Assembly: GCF_030252165.1 (NCBI RefSeq)
Contig: NZ_CP126969.1
Coordinates: 1,922,001 to 1,986,000, forward strand
DNA: 64,000 nt
Direction of reading: 5' to 3'
Source of the DNA: Corynebacterium breve
GTDB lineage: Bacteria; Actinomycetota; Actinomycetes; Mycobacteriales; Mycobacteriaceae
Shown: piece by piece, positions 54,862 to 64,000 of the stretch
How positions within the stretch are numbered: position 1 is the stretch's first letter
Layout: each line of letters opens with the position of its first letter
Notes under the pieces: generated by a model
Told to the model about the DNA's origin: nothing
The model's database searches: none
The model's input: only the letters and a program-made list of their open reading frames with translations
Position numbers and translations under genes: made by a program

Positions 54862-56547
54862 CTAGAGCAGATCACGCAGCATCGGATCAGCCACGCGCAG
54901 GGCCGCCTCACGCGCTTCGTCGGCAGTCCAGGAATCAATCGCATAAGCCGCAATCTGCTGGCAGGTGGAAAGGTCGTGGACCCGCAGCGCTGCACGCACC
55001 GCGTTGACCTTGCTTGGAGCCATGCTTAGCGACGACACACCGAGCCCCACCAGCACCAGTGCCATAAGCGGATCGCCGCCGGCTTCACCGCAGACGCCGA
55101 TGTGCTTGCCCGTGGCGCTGCCGCCCTCGCAGGTAGCGCGGATCATAGACAGCACTGCCGGCTGCCACGGAGTAAGCAGGTTGGCCAACTCACCCTGCAT
55201 GCGATCGGCCGCCATGGTGTATTGGGAAAGGTCGTTAGTACCAATCGAGGCGAAGTCGACCACGGACAACACCTGCTTCGCGCGGATCGCAGCCGCCGGG
55301 GTTTCCACCATGATGCCCACCTTCGGTAAGCCGTAGCTGCGCGCCTTGGCTTCAAACCACTTGGCTTCGTCGATAGTTGCCACCATCGGCGCCATAACCC
55401 AGAGGTCTGCGTTCGTTGCCTTGTACGCTGCGGCGAGCGCTTCCAGCTGAGTTTCCAGGAGGTCTTCGCGCATCATGGAAAGGCGCAGTCCGCGTCGTCC
55501 CAGTGCGGGGTTTTCTTCTTCGCCTAGATCAGCAAAGCTCAACGGTTTATCAGCGCCGGCGTCCAAGGTGCGAACGACCACGCGCCGCCCACCAAAAGCT
55601 TCGAGAACCTCGGTGTAGGTCTTGGTCTGTTCCTCCACGGTTGGAGCGGAGTCGCGATCCAGGAAGAGAAACTCAGTGCGGAAAAGGCCAGATCCTTCGA
55701 GGTCGAAAGCTGCTGCCTTGCGCGCGTCGTCGGCGGTACCGATGTTGGCAAGGAGCTTGACCTTGTGTCCATCGCGAGTCGAACCTTCACCAGAGGAACC
55801 AGCAAGGGCGGAAGCGCGACGACGAGAGCGCTCAGCAAGTTCGGCGGTGTCTGCCTCGGTGGGTGCGATGATGATCTCGCCGACCCCGCCATCGAGGGCG
55901 ACCTGCTCGCCAGCGGCAAGTGCTGCAGAAATTCCGGTCGCCTTAACCACGGCAGGGATGCCCAGTTGAGCTGCGAGGATCGCGGTGTGTGAGGTGGGGC
56001 CACCGGCCTCTGTGATGATGCCTCGAACCTGTTCGGGGTCAAGGGTCGCGGTTTCGGCAGGCGCCAAGTCGTGTGCAATCAAAACGCTTGGTTCGGAAAG
56101 GGTGGGAACTCCTGGCTCTGGTAGTCCGCGCAGGCGTGCGGTGGCGCGATCACGGATGTCGTAAAGGTCAGTGACGCGCTCTGCCATGTAGCCACCGAGC
56201 TTGCGCAGCTTGTTGGCGTAAGTCTCCACCGCATCGTGGACCGCCTGGGTCACACCGCTGCCCTTCTTCAGCTCCTTGTCGATGCCCTTGATCAGGCCAC
56301 GGTCGGTAGCCAGGGTCGCGGTCGCCTCCAAGATTGCCTTGGAGGTTTCAGGGGCTCCTTCAGCGCGCGCTTTTAGCCCCTCGGCGACGGCGTTGAGTGC
56401 TTCGCGCACACGTTGGCCGTCGGTCTCGACATCGGTGCAGGCTGGCTCGGAGGCATCGACTCCGGCTGCAGGCGTGACAAATGCTGCGGGCCCAAACGAA
56501 GTACCGGCGGAAACGCCGATTCCGTGGAGAACAGTGCGGGTGGTCAT
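54862..56547 (-). CDS. ptsI: PTS enzyme I PtsI
   Basis: 561 residues. It passes phosphate from PEP to HPr. The phospho-His is in ITEAGGPTSHTAILAAQL, and the PEP-binding barrel shows GLFRTEFLFLDRDSAPT, RRGLRLSMMREDLLETQ and CGEAGGDPLMALVLVGLG. It follows the antiterminator gene by 1 bp, so ptsI is transcribed with the sugar permease. HPr (ptsH) is not in the window. Confidence 0.95.
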   Translation of the reverse strand: MTTRTVLHGIGVSAGTSFGPAAFVTPAAGVDASEPACTDVETDGQRVREALNAVAEGLKARAEGAPETSKAILEATATLATDRGLIKGIDKELKKGSGVTQAVHDAVETYANKLRKLGGYMAERVTDLYDIRDRATARLRGLPEPGVPTLSEPSVLIAHDLAPAETATLDPEQVRGIITEAGGPTSHTAILAAQLGIPAVVKATGISAALAAGEQVALDGGVGEIIIAPTEADTAELAERSRRRASALAGSSGEGSTRDGHKVKLLANIGTADDARKAAAFDLEGSGLFRTEFLFLDRDSAPTVEEQTKTYTEVLEAFGGRRVVVRTLDAGADKPLSFADLGEEENPALGRRGLRLSMMREDLLETQLEALAAAYKATNADLWVMAPMVATIDEAKWFEAKARSYGLPKVGIMVETPAAAIRAKQVLSVVDFASIGTNDLSQYTMAADRMQGELANLLTPWQPAVLSMIRATCEGGSATGKHIGVCGEAGGDPLMALVLVGLGVSSLSMAPSKVNAVRAALRVHDLSTCQQIAAYAIDSWTADEAREAALRVADPMLRDLL

Positions 56548-56548
56548 G

Positions 56549-57391
56549 TTAGGTGTCCTTTCGGTGGGTGCCCAAACGCTCGGTATGCAAAGTCAGATAG
56601 GCGATTTCCTCGTCGGAAAGCTCGCTATCAAACCGCAACTCCACGATATTCGCGATCTTGTGGGCACAAGTAGAGGCTTCTGGGTACAAAGTACGAATCT
56701 GTTCACTCAGTTCGGGAGAACCTTCGGTGAGCTGCTGTTTCGTCGCTAAGCGGACGAAAAGGTAGCGCATGTGAGTGATAAAACGGGCGACGCTTATGAA
56801 CGAAGAGTCCAACTCGATGCCGTAATGCGCGCCGATGACGTCGAGGATTTGTTCAATGACGCCTGTCATTTTGTAGGTGTAGGACAGGTCGCCGGACGCG
56901 AAATTCGCGTTGACAAAGTGGAGGGTGAAAGCGATCGCTTCGGAGTCAGGCAGCGGGGCGTTGAGCCTGCGGTTGATCGCCTGGAGAAGACGCTGGGCTA
57001 AGGCCAAGTCTTCAGGGTAGAGATGTCGCACCTCGGCTTCGAGGGGGTATTCGATCTGCTGGCCTTCCGCTTGGCGCTTGATCGCCATTGCGACGTGGTC
57101 AGCCAGGGCTGTCACGAGGGTGATCTTCTCGCGCATCGTGGGATCTACGCCGACCTCTTCCAGGGAGGCGTTCACTATGGCGATGACCTCACCCGGGATC
57201 ATGGCGAGCATCTCGCCAAGGTGGTCGGGATCACGACCGTCGGCGGGGACGAAGACTTTGTGCACTTTAGCCTTGTCCACCGTGTCCCCGTGGCGGGCAC
57301 CGAAACCGATGCCCCGTCCGGTAACAACAACCTCGCCGTCTGCTTGCTTGGCAAGGACGACATTGTTGTTGAATACGCGGAGAATCTGCAT
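56549..57391 (-). CDS. BglG/LicT-type transcriptional antiterminator
   Basis: 280 residues. The RNA-binding CAT domain (~1-58) has ILRVFNNNVVLAKQADG and GRGIGFGARHGDTVD. Two PTS-regulation domains follow; candidate phospho-histidines are in TALADHVAMAIK, VRHLYPEDLALAQ, ARFITHMRYLF and STCAHKIANI. Unphosphorylated by the permease, such proteins bind the RAT hairpin and stop termination. The gene lies between IIBCA and ptsI, and the RAT it should bind is found before IIBCA. Confidence 0.93.
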   Translation of the reverse strand: MQILRVFNNNVVLAKQADGEVVVTGRGIGFGARHGDTVDKAKVHKVFVPADGRDPDHLGEMLAMIPGEVIAIVNASLEEVGVDPTMREKITLVTALADHVAMAIKRQAEGQQIEYPLEAEVRHLYPEDLALAQRLLQAINRRLNAPLPDSEAIAFTLHFVNANFASGDLSYTYKMTGVIEQILDVIGAHYGIELDSSFISVARFITHMRYLFVRLATKQQLTEGSPELSEQIRTLYPEASTCAHKIANIVELRFDSELSDEEIAYLTLHTERLGTHRKDT

Positions 57392-57404
57392 CGGTTGGGT
57401 ACTG

Positions 57405-59483
57405 CTACTTTTCTACTGCGAGGACGGGATCGCCTTGGGCAACCTCGCCACTAGCAAGGACGGAAATATCGGACATCTGCTTCGAGTTGACCACAGTCAT
57501 GATGACGGTGGGGTCAAAACCGGCGGCGTCGACGGCCTCGAAATCTACTTCTGCCAGTGTATCGCCGACCTCGACACGCTGTTTCTTTTCCACCTTGGGG
57601 GTGAAGCCCTCGCCCTTCATCTTGACTGTATCCACACCAATGTGGACGAGAATCTCCACGCCATCGTCGGTTTTGATGCCAAACGCGTGACCGGTCTTTG
57701 CCACGGAGATGACTTGGCCAGCGACAGGCGCGACAACAGTGCCGGTCGTCGGGACGATGCCAACGGCCTCGCCGAGAGCGCCGGCTGAGAAGGCTGCATC
57801 GTTGATATCAGCCATAGCGACGAGTTGACCTGTCGCTGGTGCGCGCAGCTGGGTAGCGGTGACTACGGCGGTAGCAGCGGTAGCAGCGGTAGCGCCGGCT
57901 ACTGCAGGAGCTGCTGCAGGAGCTGCTTCGGAGTCAGCTTCAGGGGCTGGGGAGTCGTCGATAAGCGATGCTTCCTCTTCCTCGGTTTCACGCGCAGCGC
58001 GGGCGCGGGCCAGGGACTCTTCGCGCTCTTCTGGAGTGCGGTAATCGGTCAATACGATAAGGAGCATCGCGGTGAAGAACGCGACAGCGATAGCGATCAG
58101 GTAAGGAACGATCGGTTTGAACACGACCGTAGTCAACAGCGAGGTGAAGACAAACGCATTCGTCTGCACGCCGCCCGAGCCCGCGGAGAGCACGGCGATG
58201 GTGACGCCGCCCAGGAAACAGCCGACGAGCATGCGTGGGTAAATCTTCTTGTAGCGCAAGTGGATGCCGTAGAGGGACGGCTCAGAAATACCACCGAACA
58301 GGCCTGCAGCCAGTGCGGACGCGGAGGTCTGGCGCATGACGGGGTCCTTGTCACGCATGGAGAGGATCAGCACACCAGCGGTTGCACCGAAGCAGGCGAA
58401 GTTCCACACGCCCATGGGGCCTTGGATGAAGTCGTAGCCCAGGGTGTTGATGTTCACCAGCATCAGGGCGTTGAGCGGCCAGTGCAAACCCAGTGGGACG
58501 AGGAATGGGTACAGCATTGGGATCAAGATCGCGAAGATAAACGGTGCATTGGTGTTCAGCCATGCCAAGCCGGTACCGATGCTGTTACCTAGGAAGATGC
58601 CGAATGGGCCGATCAGGAATGCGGTGATAGGGATCATGATCACCAGGGTGAGGAATGGCACAAAGACCATGTGCACCGCGGAAGGAATAACTTTCTGGAG
58701 CCCCTTGTACACCAGCGCTGCCAGAGGGGCCATGATCAGTGGGACGAAGACGTTGCCACCATAATCATTGAGCAACAGGGTCAGGCCGAAGATGTCGATG
58801 CTTTGGGTGACGGTGCCCAGCGCTTCGTTGGTGGTGTTGATCACGGAGGCGTGCTCGCCGAGGCCGATGAAGTCAGGGGTCATCAAGGCGAACATGATGG
58901 TGGCGGGCACCCAAGGGTCGATCCTTAGTTTCTTACCCGCGTTGTAGGCCACGAACACAGGCAGGAAGTAAAACACGCTGCGCCACATCGCGTCGATGAA
59001 GACCCAGCCTGCGGCTTTGTCTGCAGCACGCGTGTCGACGACGCCGAAAGCCTCCATCACCGCGGTAAACGCAATGATCAGCGAAGCACCCAGCAAGACG
59101 CCGAGGAGGGGACGGAAGGAATCAGAAAGATACTCGAAAAACGAATCGAGCCAGGAGTACTTTCCTTTGGATTTGGCGCGGGCCTCGGCTTTGACGTCGT
59201 CGTTGGACTTGCTATTGCGCGCCTGCATTTCAGGCAGCTGGTTCATCGCGTTGTATACGGAGGCAACGTCGCCGCCGATGATGACCTGGTAGTGGCTGCC
59301 ACCCTGCGCGATGGCGCCGAGGACTTTCGGGTTTTGTTCTAGGCGGTCCTTGTCGGCCTTGGAGGTGTCGTTGAGTTCGAAGCGCAAGCGGGTTGCGCAG
59401 TGGGTGAAAGACGAAATGTTGTCAGGTCCGCCGATGCCGGTGAGGATGTCGGCGGCGGTGTCCTGCATTTGTGTCTTTGCCAT
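57405..59483 (-). CDS. PTS sugar permease IIBCA (glucose or beta-glucoside type)
   Basis: 692 residues from the ATG read leftward from 59483 (MAKTQMQDTAADILTG), with AAGGGA six bases upstream. EIIB (~1-90) has its phospho-cysteine in SFTHCATRLRF (Cys 29). EIIC (~110-490) has about ten helices and GGISEPSLYGIHLRYKK. An Ala-rich linker joins EIIA (~550-692), with phospho-His in EILVHIGVDTVKMKGEGF. The B-C-A order is that of corynebacterial PtsG and BglF; no phospho-glucosidase is adjacent, so the sugar cannot be fixed. Confidence 0.92.
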   Translation of the reverse strand: MAKTQMQDTAADILTGIGGPDNISSFTHCATRLRFELNDTSKADKDRLEQNPKVLGAIAQGGSHYQVIIGGDVASVYNAMNQLPEMQARNSKSNDDVKAEARAKSKGKYSWLDSFFEYLSDSFRPLLGVLLGASLIIAFTAVMEAFGVVDTRAADKAAGWVFIDAMWRSVFYFLPVFVAYNAGKKLRIDPWVPATIMFALMTPDFIGLGEHASVINTTNEALGTVTQSIDIFGLTLLLNDYGGNVFVPLIMAPLAALVYKGLQKVIPSAVHMVFVPFLTLVIMIPITAFLIGPFGIFLGNSIGTGLAWLNTNAPFIFAILIPMLYPFLVPLGLHWPLNALMLVNINTLGYDFIQGPMGVWNFACFGATAGVLILSMRDKDPVMRQTSASALAAGLFGGISEPSLYGIHLRYKKIYPRMLVGCFLGGVTIAVLSAGSGGVQTNAFVFTSLLTTVVFKPIVPYLIAIAVAFFTAMLLIVLTDYRTPEEREESLARARAARETEEEEASLIDDSPAPEADSEAAPAAAPAVAGATAATAATAVVTATQLRAPATGQLVAMADINDAAFSAGALGEAVGIVPTTGTVVAPVAGQVISVAKTGHAFGIKTDDGVEILVHIGVDTVKMKGEGFTPKVEKKQRVEVGDTLAEVDFEAVDAAGFDPTVIMTVVNSKQMSDISVLASGEVAQGDPVLAVEK

Positions 59484-59515
59484 GGTCACTCCCTTCAGAG
59501 TCCTTGGGTTGAAAT

Positions 59516-59599
59516 GCAAAAAGACCCGGGAAACCGGCGCAAACGATGCCGATCTCCCAGGTCTTGCCTCAAAAGCTTAGGTGTTTGAGTAACAACCCT
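59516..59599 (-). promoter_or_regulatory. RAT antiterminator site and overlapping terminator before the PTS operon
   Basis: On the minus strand, GGGTTGTTACTCAAA and TTTTGAGGCAAGACCT (59599-59559) reproduce the LicT/BglG ribonucleic antiterminator: outer stem, GUUAC/GGCAA internal loop, inner UCAAA/UUUGA stem, here with a longer apical loop. Its 3' strand overlaps a terminator whose stem AAGACCTGGGA / TCCCGGGTCTT is followed by TTTTT at 59522-59518. Antiterminator binding would exclude the terminator. Confidence 0.92.
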
Positions 59600-59618
59600 G
59601 TTGATTAACGATGGGTCC

Positions 59619-59639
59619 ACTATAACACTTATACAAGTG
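59619..59639 (-). promoter_or_regulatory. PTS operon promoter with palindromic operator
   Basis: TATAGT (59624-59619, minus) is a good -10 and puts transcription start ~59612, 13 bases before the RAT. Directly upstream CACTT-ATAC-AAGTG (59626-59639) is a perfect 5-bp inverted repeat in the spacer, where a repressor would block polymerase. The repressor is unknown. Confidence 0.6.
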
Positions 59640-59749
59640 ACATTTACAAGTTTAGCCACCGCGAGTGAATTGGACCACATTACAGTGTTCGTCGGTAAGC
59701 AAAAATGCACCTACGATGGCGGGCGACAGTCTTCCCCGAAGAGCATTAG

Positions 59750-61189
<1,440 letters not shown>

Positions 61190-61319
61190 GTACCCCCGTG
61201 GGTAGTTTTCGGTAAACATTTCATAACTTCTTAAGGTATCGTCGGGGAATATTCTTCCCACCAGGGGTTTTGTTACCCCGGAAACTACTCGCTTGCCCTG
61301 ACACCACAAGGAATATCCG
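61190..61319. other. Intergenic region guaB1 to CAP gene
   Basis: 130 bp. It contains a short GGGG/CCCC hairpin (~61264-61280) and AT-rich sequence around 61210-61250 that probably holds the CAP promoter. No riboswitch was recognised. Confidence 0.4.
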
Positions 61320-61793
61320 ATGAACATTCTGCAGCCAATCATCGCTTTGATCCTCAGCCTCGTCCCCGGCGCCGGCGCGCCAGATGCTGCGGTGCCCGCT
61401 CCCGCCCCGGTCGTTAGCCAAGGATCTGTGACCCAAAGCGACCTCATCGCGGAGACCAACCGCGCCCGCGTAGCCGAGGGCCTGGCGCCACTGAAGCCGA
61501 TGAACGAGATCAACAACATCGCGCAGAACTGGGCCAACAACATGGCCAAGCGCGACGTCCTCGTGCACAGCTCCGACTACCATGCGCAGTACCCACAGGG
61601 CTGGACCAAGGCTGCAGAAAACATCCTCACCACCGGTGCGCACGCCGATGCCGACTACATGATCGACATGTGGCTCAACTCCCCTGGTCACCGCCAGAAC
61701 ATGATGAACCCGGCGATCACCCACGTCGGCGTGGGCATCGCGACCACCAACGATGGCCAGCAGTACGCGGTACAGAACTTCGCACGCTACTAA
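61320..61793 (+). CDS. CAP-domain (SCP/PR-1) secreted protein
   Basis: 157 residues. The hydrophobic N-terminus (MNILQPIIALILSLVPGAGA) is a signal peptide or anchor. The CAP domain has QSDLIAETNRARVAEGL, SDYHAQYPQGWTKAAENIL and MWLNSPGHRQNMMNPAITHVGVG, the H-E-H-type motif of the family. The role is unknown; CAP proteins often bind lipids or peptides in the envelope. It converges on lysS across a strong terminator. Confidence 0.88.
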   Translation: MNILQPIIALILSLVPGAGAPDAAVPAPAPVVSQGSVTQSDLIAETNRARVAEGLAPLKPMNEINNIAQNWANNMAKRDVLVHSSDYHAQYPQGWTKAAENILTTGAHADADYMIDMWLNSPGHRQNMMNPAITHVGVGIATTNDGQQYAVQNFARY

Positions 61794-61817
61794 CTAGGCA
61801 AGTAAATAGGCACAAGA

Positions 61818-61855
61818 AATCCCTCTCGGATCCTGTGTGGATTCCGGGAGGGATT
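61818..61855. terminator. Bidirectional terminator between CAP gene and lysS
   Basis: AATCCCTCTCGGATCC (61818-61833) pairs with GGATTCCGGGAGGGATT (61839-61855), ~15 pairs with one bulge. It lies 7 bp after the lysS stop. Confidence 0.9.
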
Positions 61856-61862
61856 CTCGTCG

Positions 61863-63404
61863 TTAAGCTTCAGGCTTGACCATTGGGAAAAGCACCGTCT
61901 CGCGGATGCCCAGGCCAGTCAGGGCCATGAGGAGACGGTCGATGCCCATGCCGCAGCCTGCTGTCGGAGGCATGCCCTGCTCCATCGCAGCGAGGAAGTC
62001 CTCATCTAACACCATGGCTTCTTCGTCGCCGCCGGCAGCCAAGCGCGCCTGGTCCTCGAAACGCTCGCGCTGAATCACTGGATCGACAAGCTCGGAGTAG
62101 CCGGTGGCAAGCTCGAAGCCGCGCACGTAGAGATCCCACTTCTCGGTCACGCCCGGCTGCTCGCGGTGTTGACGGGTCAGCGGAGAAGTCTCCACTGGGA
62201 AGTTCTTCACAAACACGGGACCTTCGAGCTGGTCCTCGCAAAGCAGCTCCCAAATCTCCTCGACCAGCTTGCCGTGGCCCCAGCCCTGGCCCTTTGGCAC
62301 GTCCAGGCCGATGATGCCGGCAACCGCCGTCAGCTCTTCAACCGACGATTCGATGGTTACCTCCGGCTGTCCAGGGAACTTTCGCTGCAAAGCCTCGTTG
62401 AGCGACGGGTACATTTCCATGACCTTCCACTCGCCGCCGAGATCGTACTCGGTGCCGTCCGCCAGGGTCACGGTGGTGGATCCGAACACCTCCTGAGCCA
62501 CAAACTGGACCAGTTCCCGAATGGTGCGCGCGCCGTCCTCATAGGTACCCCACGCCTGGTAGGTCTCCAGCATGGTGAATTCCGGCGAGTGCGATGAATC
62601 GACGCCCTCGTTGCGGAAGTTGCGGTTGACCTCGAAAACTCGCTCGATGCCACCGACGACAGCGCGCTTGAGGAACAGCTCCGGGGCAATACGCAGGTAA
62701 AGATCAATATCGAGCGAATTTGAATGCGTGATAAACGGACGAGCCGCCGCACCACCATGCAGAGTCTGCAGCATCGGGGTTTCGATCTCGACGAAATCCT
62801 CGCCAGTCAGGTACTTCCGCAGAGCTGCCATGACCTTAATACGGGTCATCGCGTTCTTGCGGGCGTCCTCGCGCATGATTAGGTCCGTGTAGCGATGGCG
62901 AATGCGCTGCTCTTCGTTCATGTCAGCGAAAGCCACAGGCAGCGGACGCAGCGCCTTAGACGCCATGTGCCAGGATTGGGCCTGGACGGAAAGCTCTCCT
63001 CGTCGTGAAGCAATCACGCGACCGCGGATGGAGACGATGTCGCCTAGGTCAGTGTCAGCCTTCCACGCAGCGAGCTGCTCCTCACCCACCTCGGCTAGCG
63101 ACAGCATGACCTGGAGTTGGGTGCCGTTACCCTCCTGCAGCGTTGCAAAGCAAAGCTTACCCGTGTTGCGCTGAAACATAATGCGACCGGCGACCGCAAC
63201 AATGTCCTCGGTCTCTTGGCCAGCCTCGAGCTTGGTTACACCGTCGCCTTCGCCCTCGCCGACGATCGCGTATTTTTCGCGGATCTCGGTCAGCGAATGG
63301 GTGCGATCAACCATCACTGGATAAGGGTCATGCCCCTCGGCGAGAAGCTTCTCGCGCTTGGCTCGACGGATCTGTTGCTGCTCTGAAAGGTCCTGGGTAG
63401 TCAC
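61863..63404 (-). CDS. lysS: Lysyl-tRNA synthetase LysS
   Basis: 513 residues, GTG start ([14 protein letters not shown]). The OB-fold anticodon domain is followed by the class II core: motif 1 near [17 protein letters not shown], motif 2 [18 protein letters not shown], and motif 3 [15 protein letters not shown]. It attaches lysine to tRNA-Lys. The stop lies in GCT-TAA-CGA-CGA, a sequence shared with two other gene ends. Confidence 0.96.
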   Translation of the reverse strand: MTTQDLSEQQQIRRAKREKLLAEGHDPYPVMVDRTHSLTEIREKYAIVGEGEGDGVTKLEAGQETEDIVAVAGRIMFQRNTGKLCFATLQEGNGTQLQVMLSLAEVGEEQLAAWKADTDLGDIVSIRGRVIASRRGELSVQAQSWHMASKALRPLPVAFADMNEEQRIRHRYTDLIMREDARKNAMTRIKVMAALRKYLTGEDFVEIETPMLQTLHGGAAARPFITHSNSLDIDLYLRIAPELFLKRAVVGGIERVFEVNRNFRNEGVDSSHSPEFTMLETYQAWGTYEDGARTIRELVQFVAQEVFGSTTVTLADGTEYDLGGEWKVMEMYPSLNEALQRKFPGQPEVTIESSVEELTAVAGIIGLDVPKGQGWGHGKLVEEIWELLCEDQLEGPVFVKNFPVETSPLTRQHREQPGVTEKWDLYVRGFELATGYSELVDPVIQRERFEDQARLAAGGDEEAMVLDEDFLAAMEQGMPPTAGCGMGIDRLLMALTGLGIRETVLFPMVKPEA

Positions 63405-63555
63405 GCCTTAACAGGGTAGTCGATCTATACCAGATAGTTGGCTTTAAGGATCGCCAAGCGGGAGTTATCCACAGATTTGGCGTGTGGAAGGTCGAATTCC
63501 ACACATTCCGCAAACCCGTCTGGAAAACCAGACGCTTTTGTCCAATGCTGAAAAA
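63405..63555. other. Intergenic region lysS / AbiEi-like gene with palindromic copy 5
   Basis: 151 bp holding TGTGGAA/TTCCACA (about 63483-63502) and the palindromic element. Both divergent genes must be transcribed from here. No obvious -35/-10 pair was found by eye. Confidence 0.5.
63505..63545. repeat. Palindromic element (copy 5)
   Basis: The core CGTCTGGAAAACCAGACG (63517-63534) has left arm ATTCCGCAAACC and right arm CTTTTGTCCAAT. It lies 11 bases before the AbiEi-like ATG. The upstream TGTGGAAGGTCG is also present next to copies 1-2. Confidence 0.9.
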
Positions 63556-64000
63556 ATGACATACCGAACTCAATTACGACAACTAGCAGGAAATCACCAC
63601 GGCATCATCACCACAGAGCAAGGACGGTCCCATGGAATCCCGCCCGGAGCGTTTCGTCGATTAGCTAGTGCTGGTGCTTTACGACGAATATCCCACGGCG
63701 TCTACCAACACCTCGAGGTTCCCGTGACCCATCTGACCAAATATGCAGCAGCCCTGGCTTGCGTCGGCAAGGATTCTTGGATCGGCGCCCAATCGGCTCT
63801 CGCAATGATGGGTCTAGAGCGATCGTGGTATCCCCACATTCACGTGCATATCAGCGGCAAGCTGCGCAAGGAGGTTCCCGAATTTGTAGATGTAGCGGAG
63901 TATTCCGGCATGCCGCCGAGGGCAGTCACGGAGTACAGGGGTCTCCGAACTGTCTCGGCAGCCAGCATCTTTGCTCGGCGCCCTGACTCGAGTTGGAAAC
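63556..64000 (+). CDS. AbiEi-like antitoxin/regulator, 3' end beyond the window
   Basis: 148 residues are visible and the frame is open to the right edge. The N-terminal winged helix (LRQLAGNHHGIITTEQGR, GIPPGAFRRLASAGALRRIS, HGVYQHLEVP) is the AbiEi antitoxin pattern, followed by a central region (VGKDSWIGAQSALAMMGL, YPHIHVHISGKLRKEVPEF). In type IV toxin-antitoxin and abortive-infection systems such a protein represses and antagonises the AbiEii nucleotidyltransferase. Whether AbiEii follows cannot be seen. Orphan regulators with this domain are also common. Confidence 0.78.
   Translation, partial: MTYRTQLRQLAGNHHGIITTEQGRSHGIPPGAFRRLASAGALRRISHGVYQHLEVPVTHLTKYAAALACVGKDSWIGAQSALAMMGLERSWYPHIHVHISGKLRKEVPEFVDVAEYSGMPPRAVTEYRGLRTVSAASIFARRPDSSWK

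Noticed and set aside
57840..57930. GGTAGCAGC repeats in the PTS permease gene
   Set aside because: They encode the Ala-rich linker between EIIC and EIIA, normal for the family.
61190..61319. Possible c-di-AMP (ydaO) riboswitch before the CAP gene
   Set aside because: Only short GGGG/CCCC pairings are visible; the conserved core of the riboswitch could not be found. A covariance-model search would decide.

Overview
The window is chromosomal DNA of a Corynebacterium, species not determined. The evidence is the gene content (mycothiol synthase, meso-diaminopimelate dehydrogenase, ThrE exporter, PhoS/PhoR, DUF3073, GuaB1, CarD), frequent GTG/TTG starts and apparently leaderless promoters. The gene order purC-purB-aminotransferase-purD-HIT-phoSR-ddh-thrE-otsA/B-LacI-znuABC matches what I remember of C. 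glutamicum. It is mostly core genome; I see no prophage, insertion sequence, CRISPR array or rRNA.

Layout. 1-9.5 kb: mshD (cut by the window edge), an LmeA-like protein, nitrobindin, aminotransferase IV, YgfZ, DUF3073, purM-purF, SCP2, thioesterase and trhA. 9.5-17 kb: a 304-bp intergenic stretch, a large surface nuclease, glutathione peroxidase, DUF2334, oligopeptidase B and purC. 17-26.7 kb: a lipoprotein, purB, an aminotransferase, purD, HIT, MerR-TipAS, phoS/phoR and an MFS transporter. 26.8-38 kb: tRNA-Thr, ddh, thrE, a lysine-tailed protein, the trehalose genes otsA-lipoprotein-otsB, a LacI regulator, the zinc ABC operon, an esterase and rlmB. 38-51.8 kb: cysS, nagB, ispF/ispD, carD, radA, a frameshifted disA, carbonic anhydrase, mutY, a 56-residue DUF4236 protein, a lipase and two small lipoproteins. 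52-64 kb: clpC, a PTS cluster (ptsI, antiterminator, IIBCA) with a clear RAT/terminator leader, guaB1, a CAP protein, lysS and the start of an AbiEi-like gene.

How the genes work together. Four purine-pathway genes plus guaB1 are spread through the window. PhoS/PhoR probably answers phosphate starvation, and the surface nuclease is a likely target because nucH is phosphate-regulated in C. glutamicum. OtsA and OtsB form the two-step trehalose route. ZnuABC sits behind a Fur/Zur-type operator. RadA and DisA form the usual repair/c-di-AMP pair, but DisA loses its DNA-binding end to a single-base deletion.

The most unusual signals are at DNA level. (1) The motif GCTTNNCGACGA occurs at least 49 times on both strands, eleven of them as the exact 12-mer GCTTGTCGACGA, in several reading frames and between genes, at a density like that of DNA-uptake sequences. 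(2) A ~40-bp palindromic element occurs in five copies, one inside the cysS coding sequence. (3) Several genes carry tandem copies of the segment containing their stop codon. All counts were made by eye and should be recomputed on the full genome.
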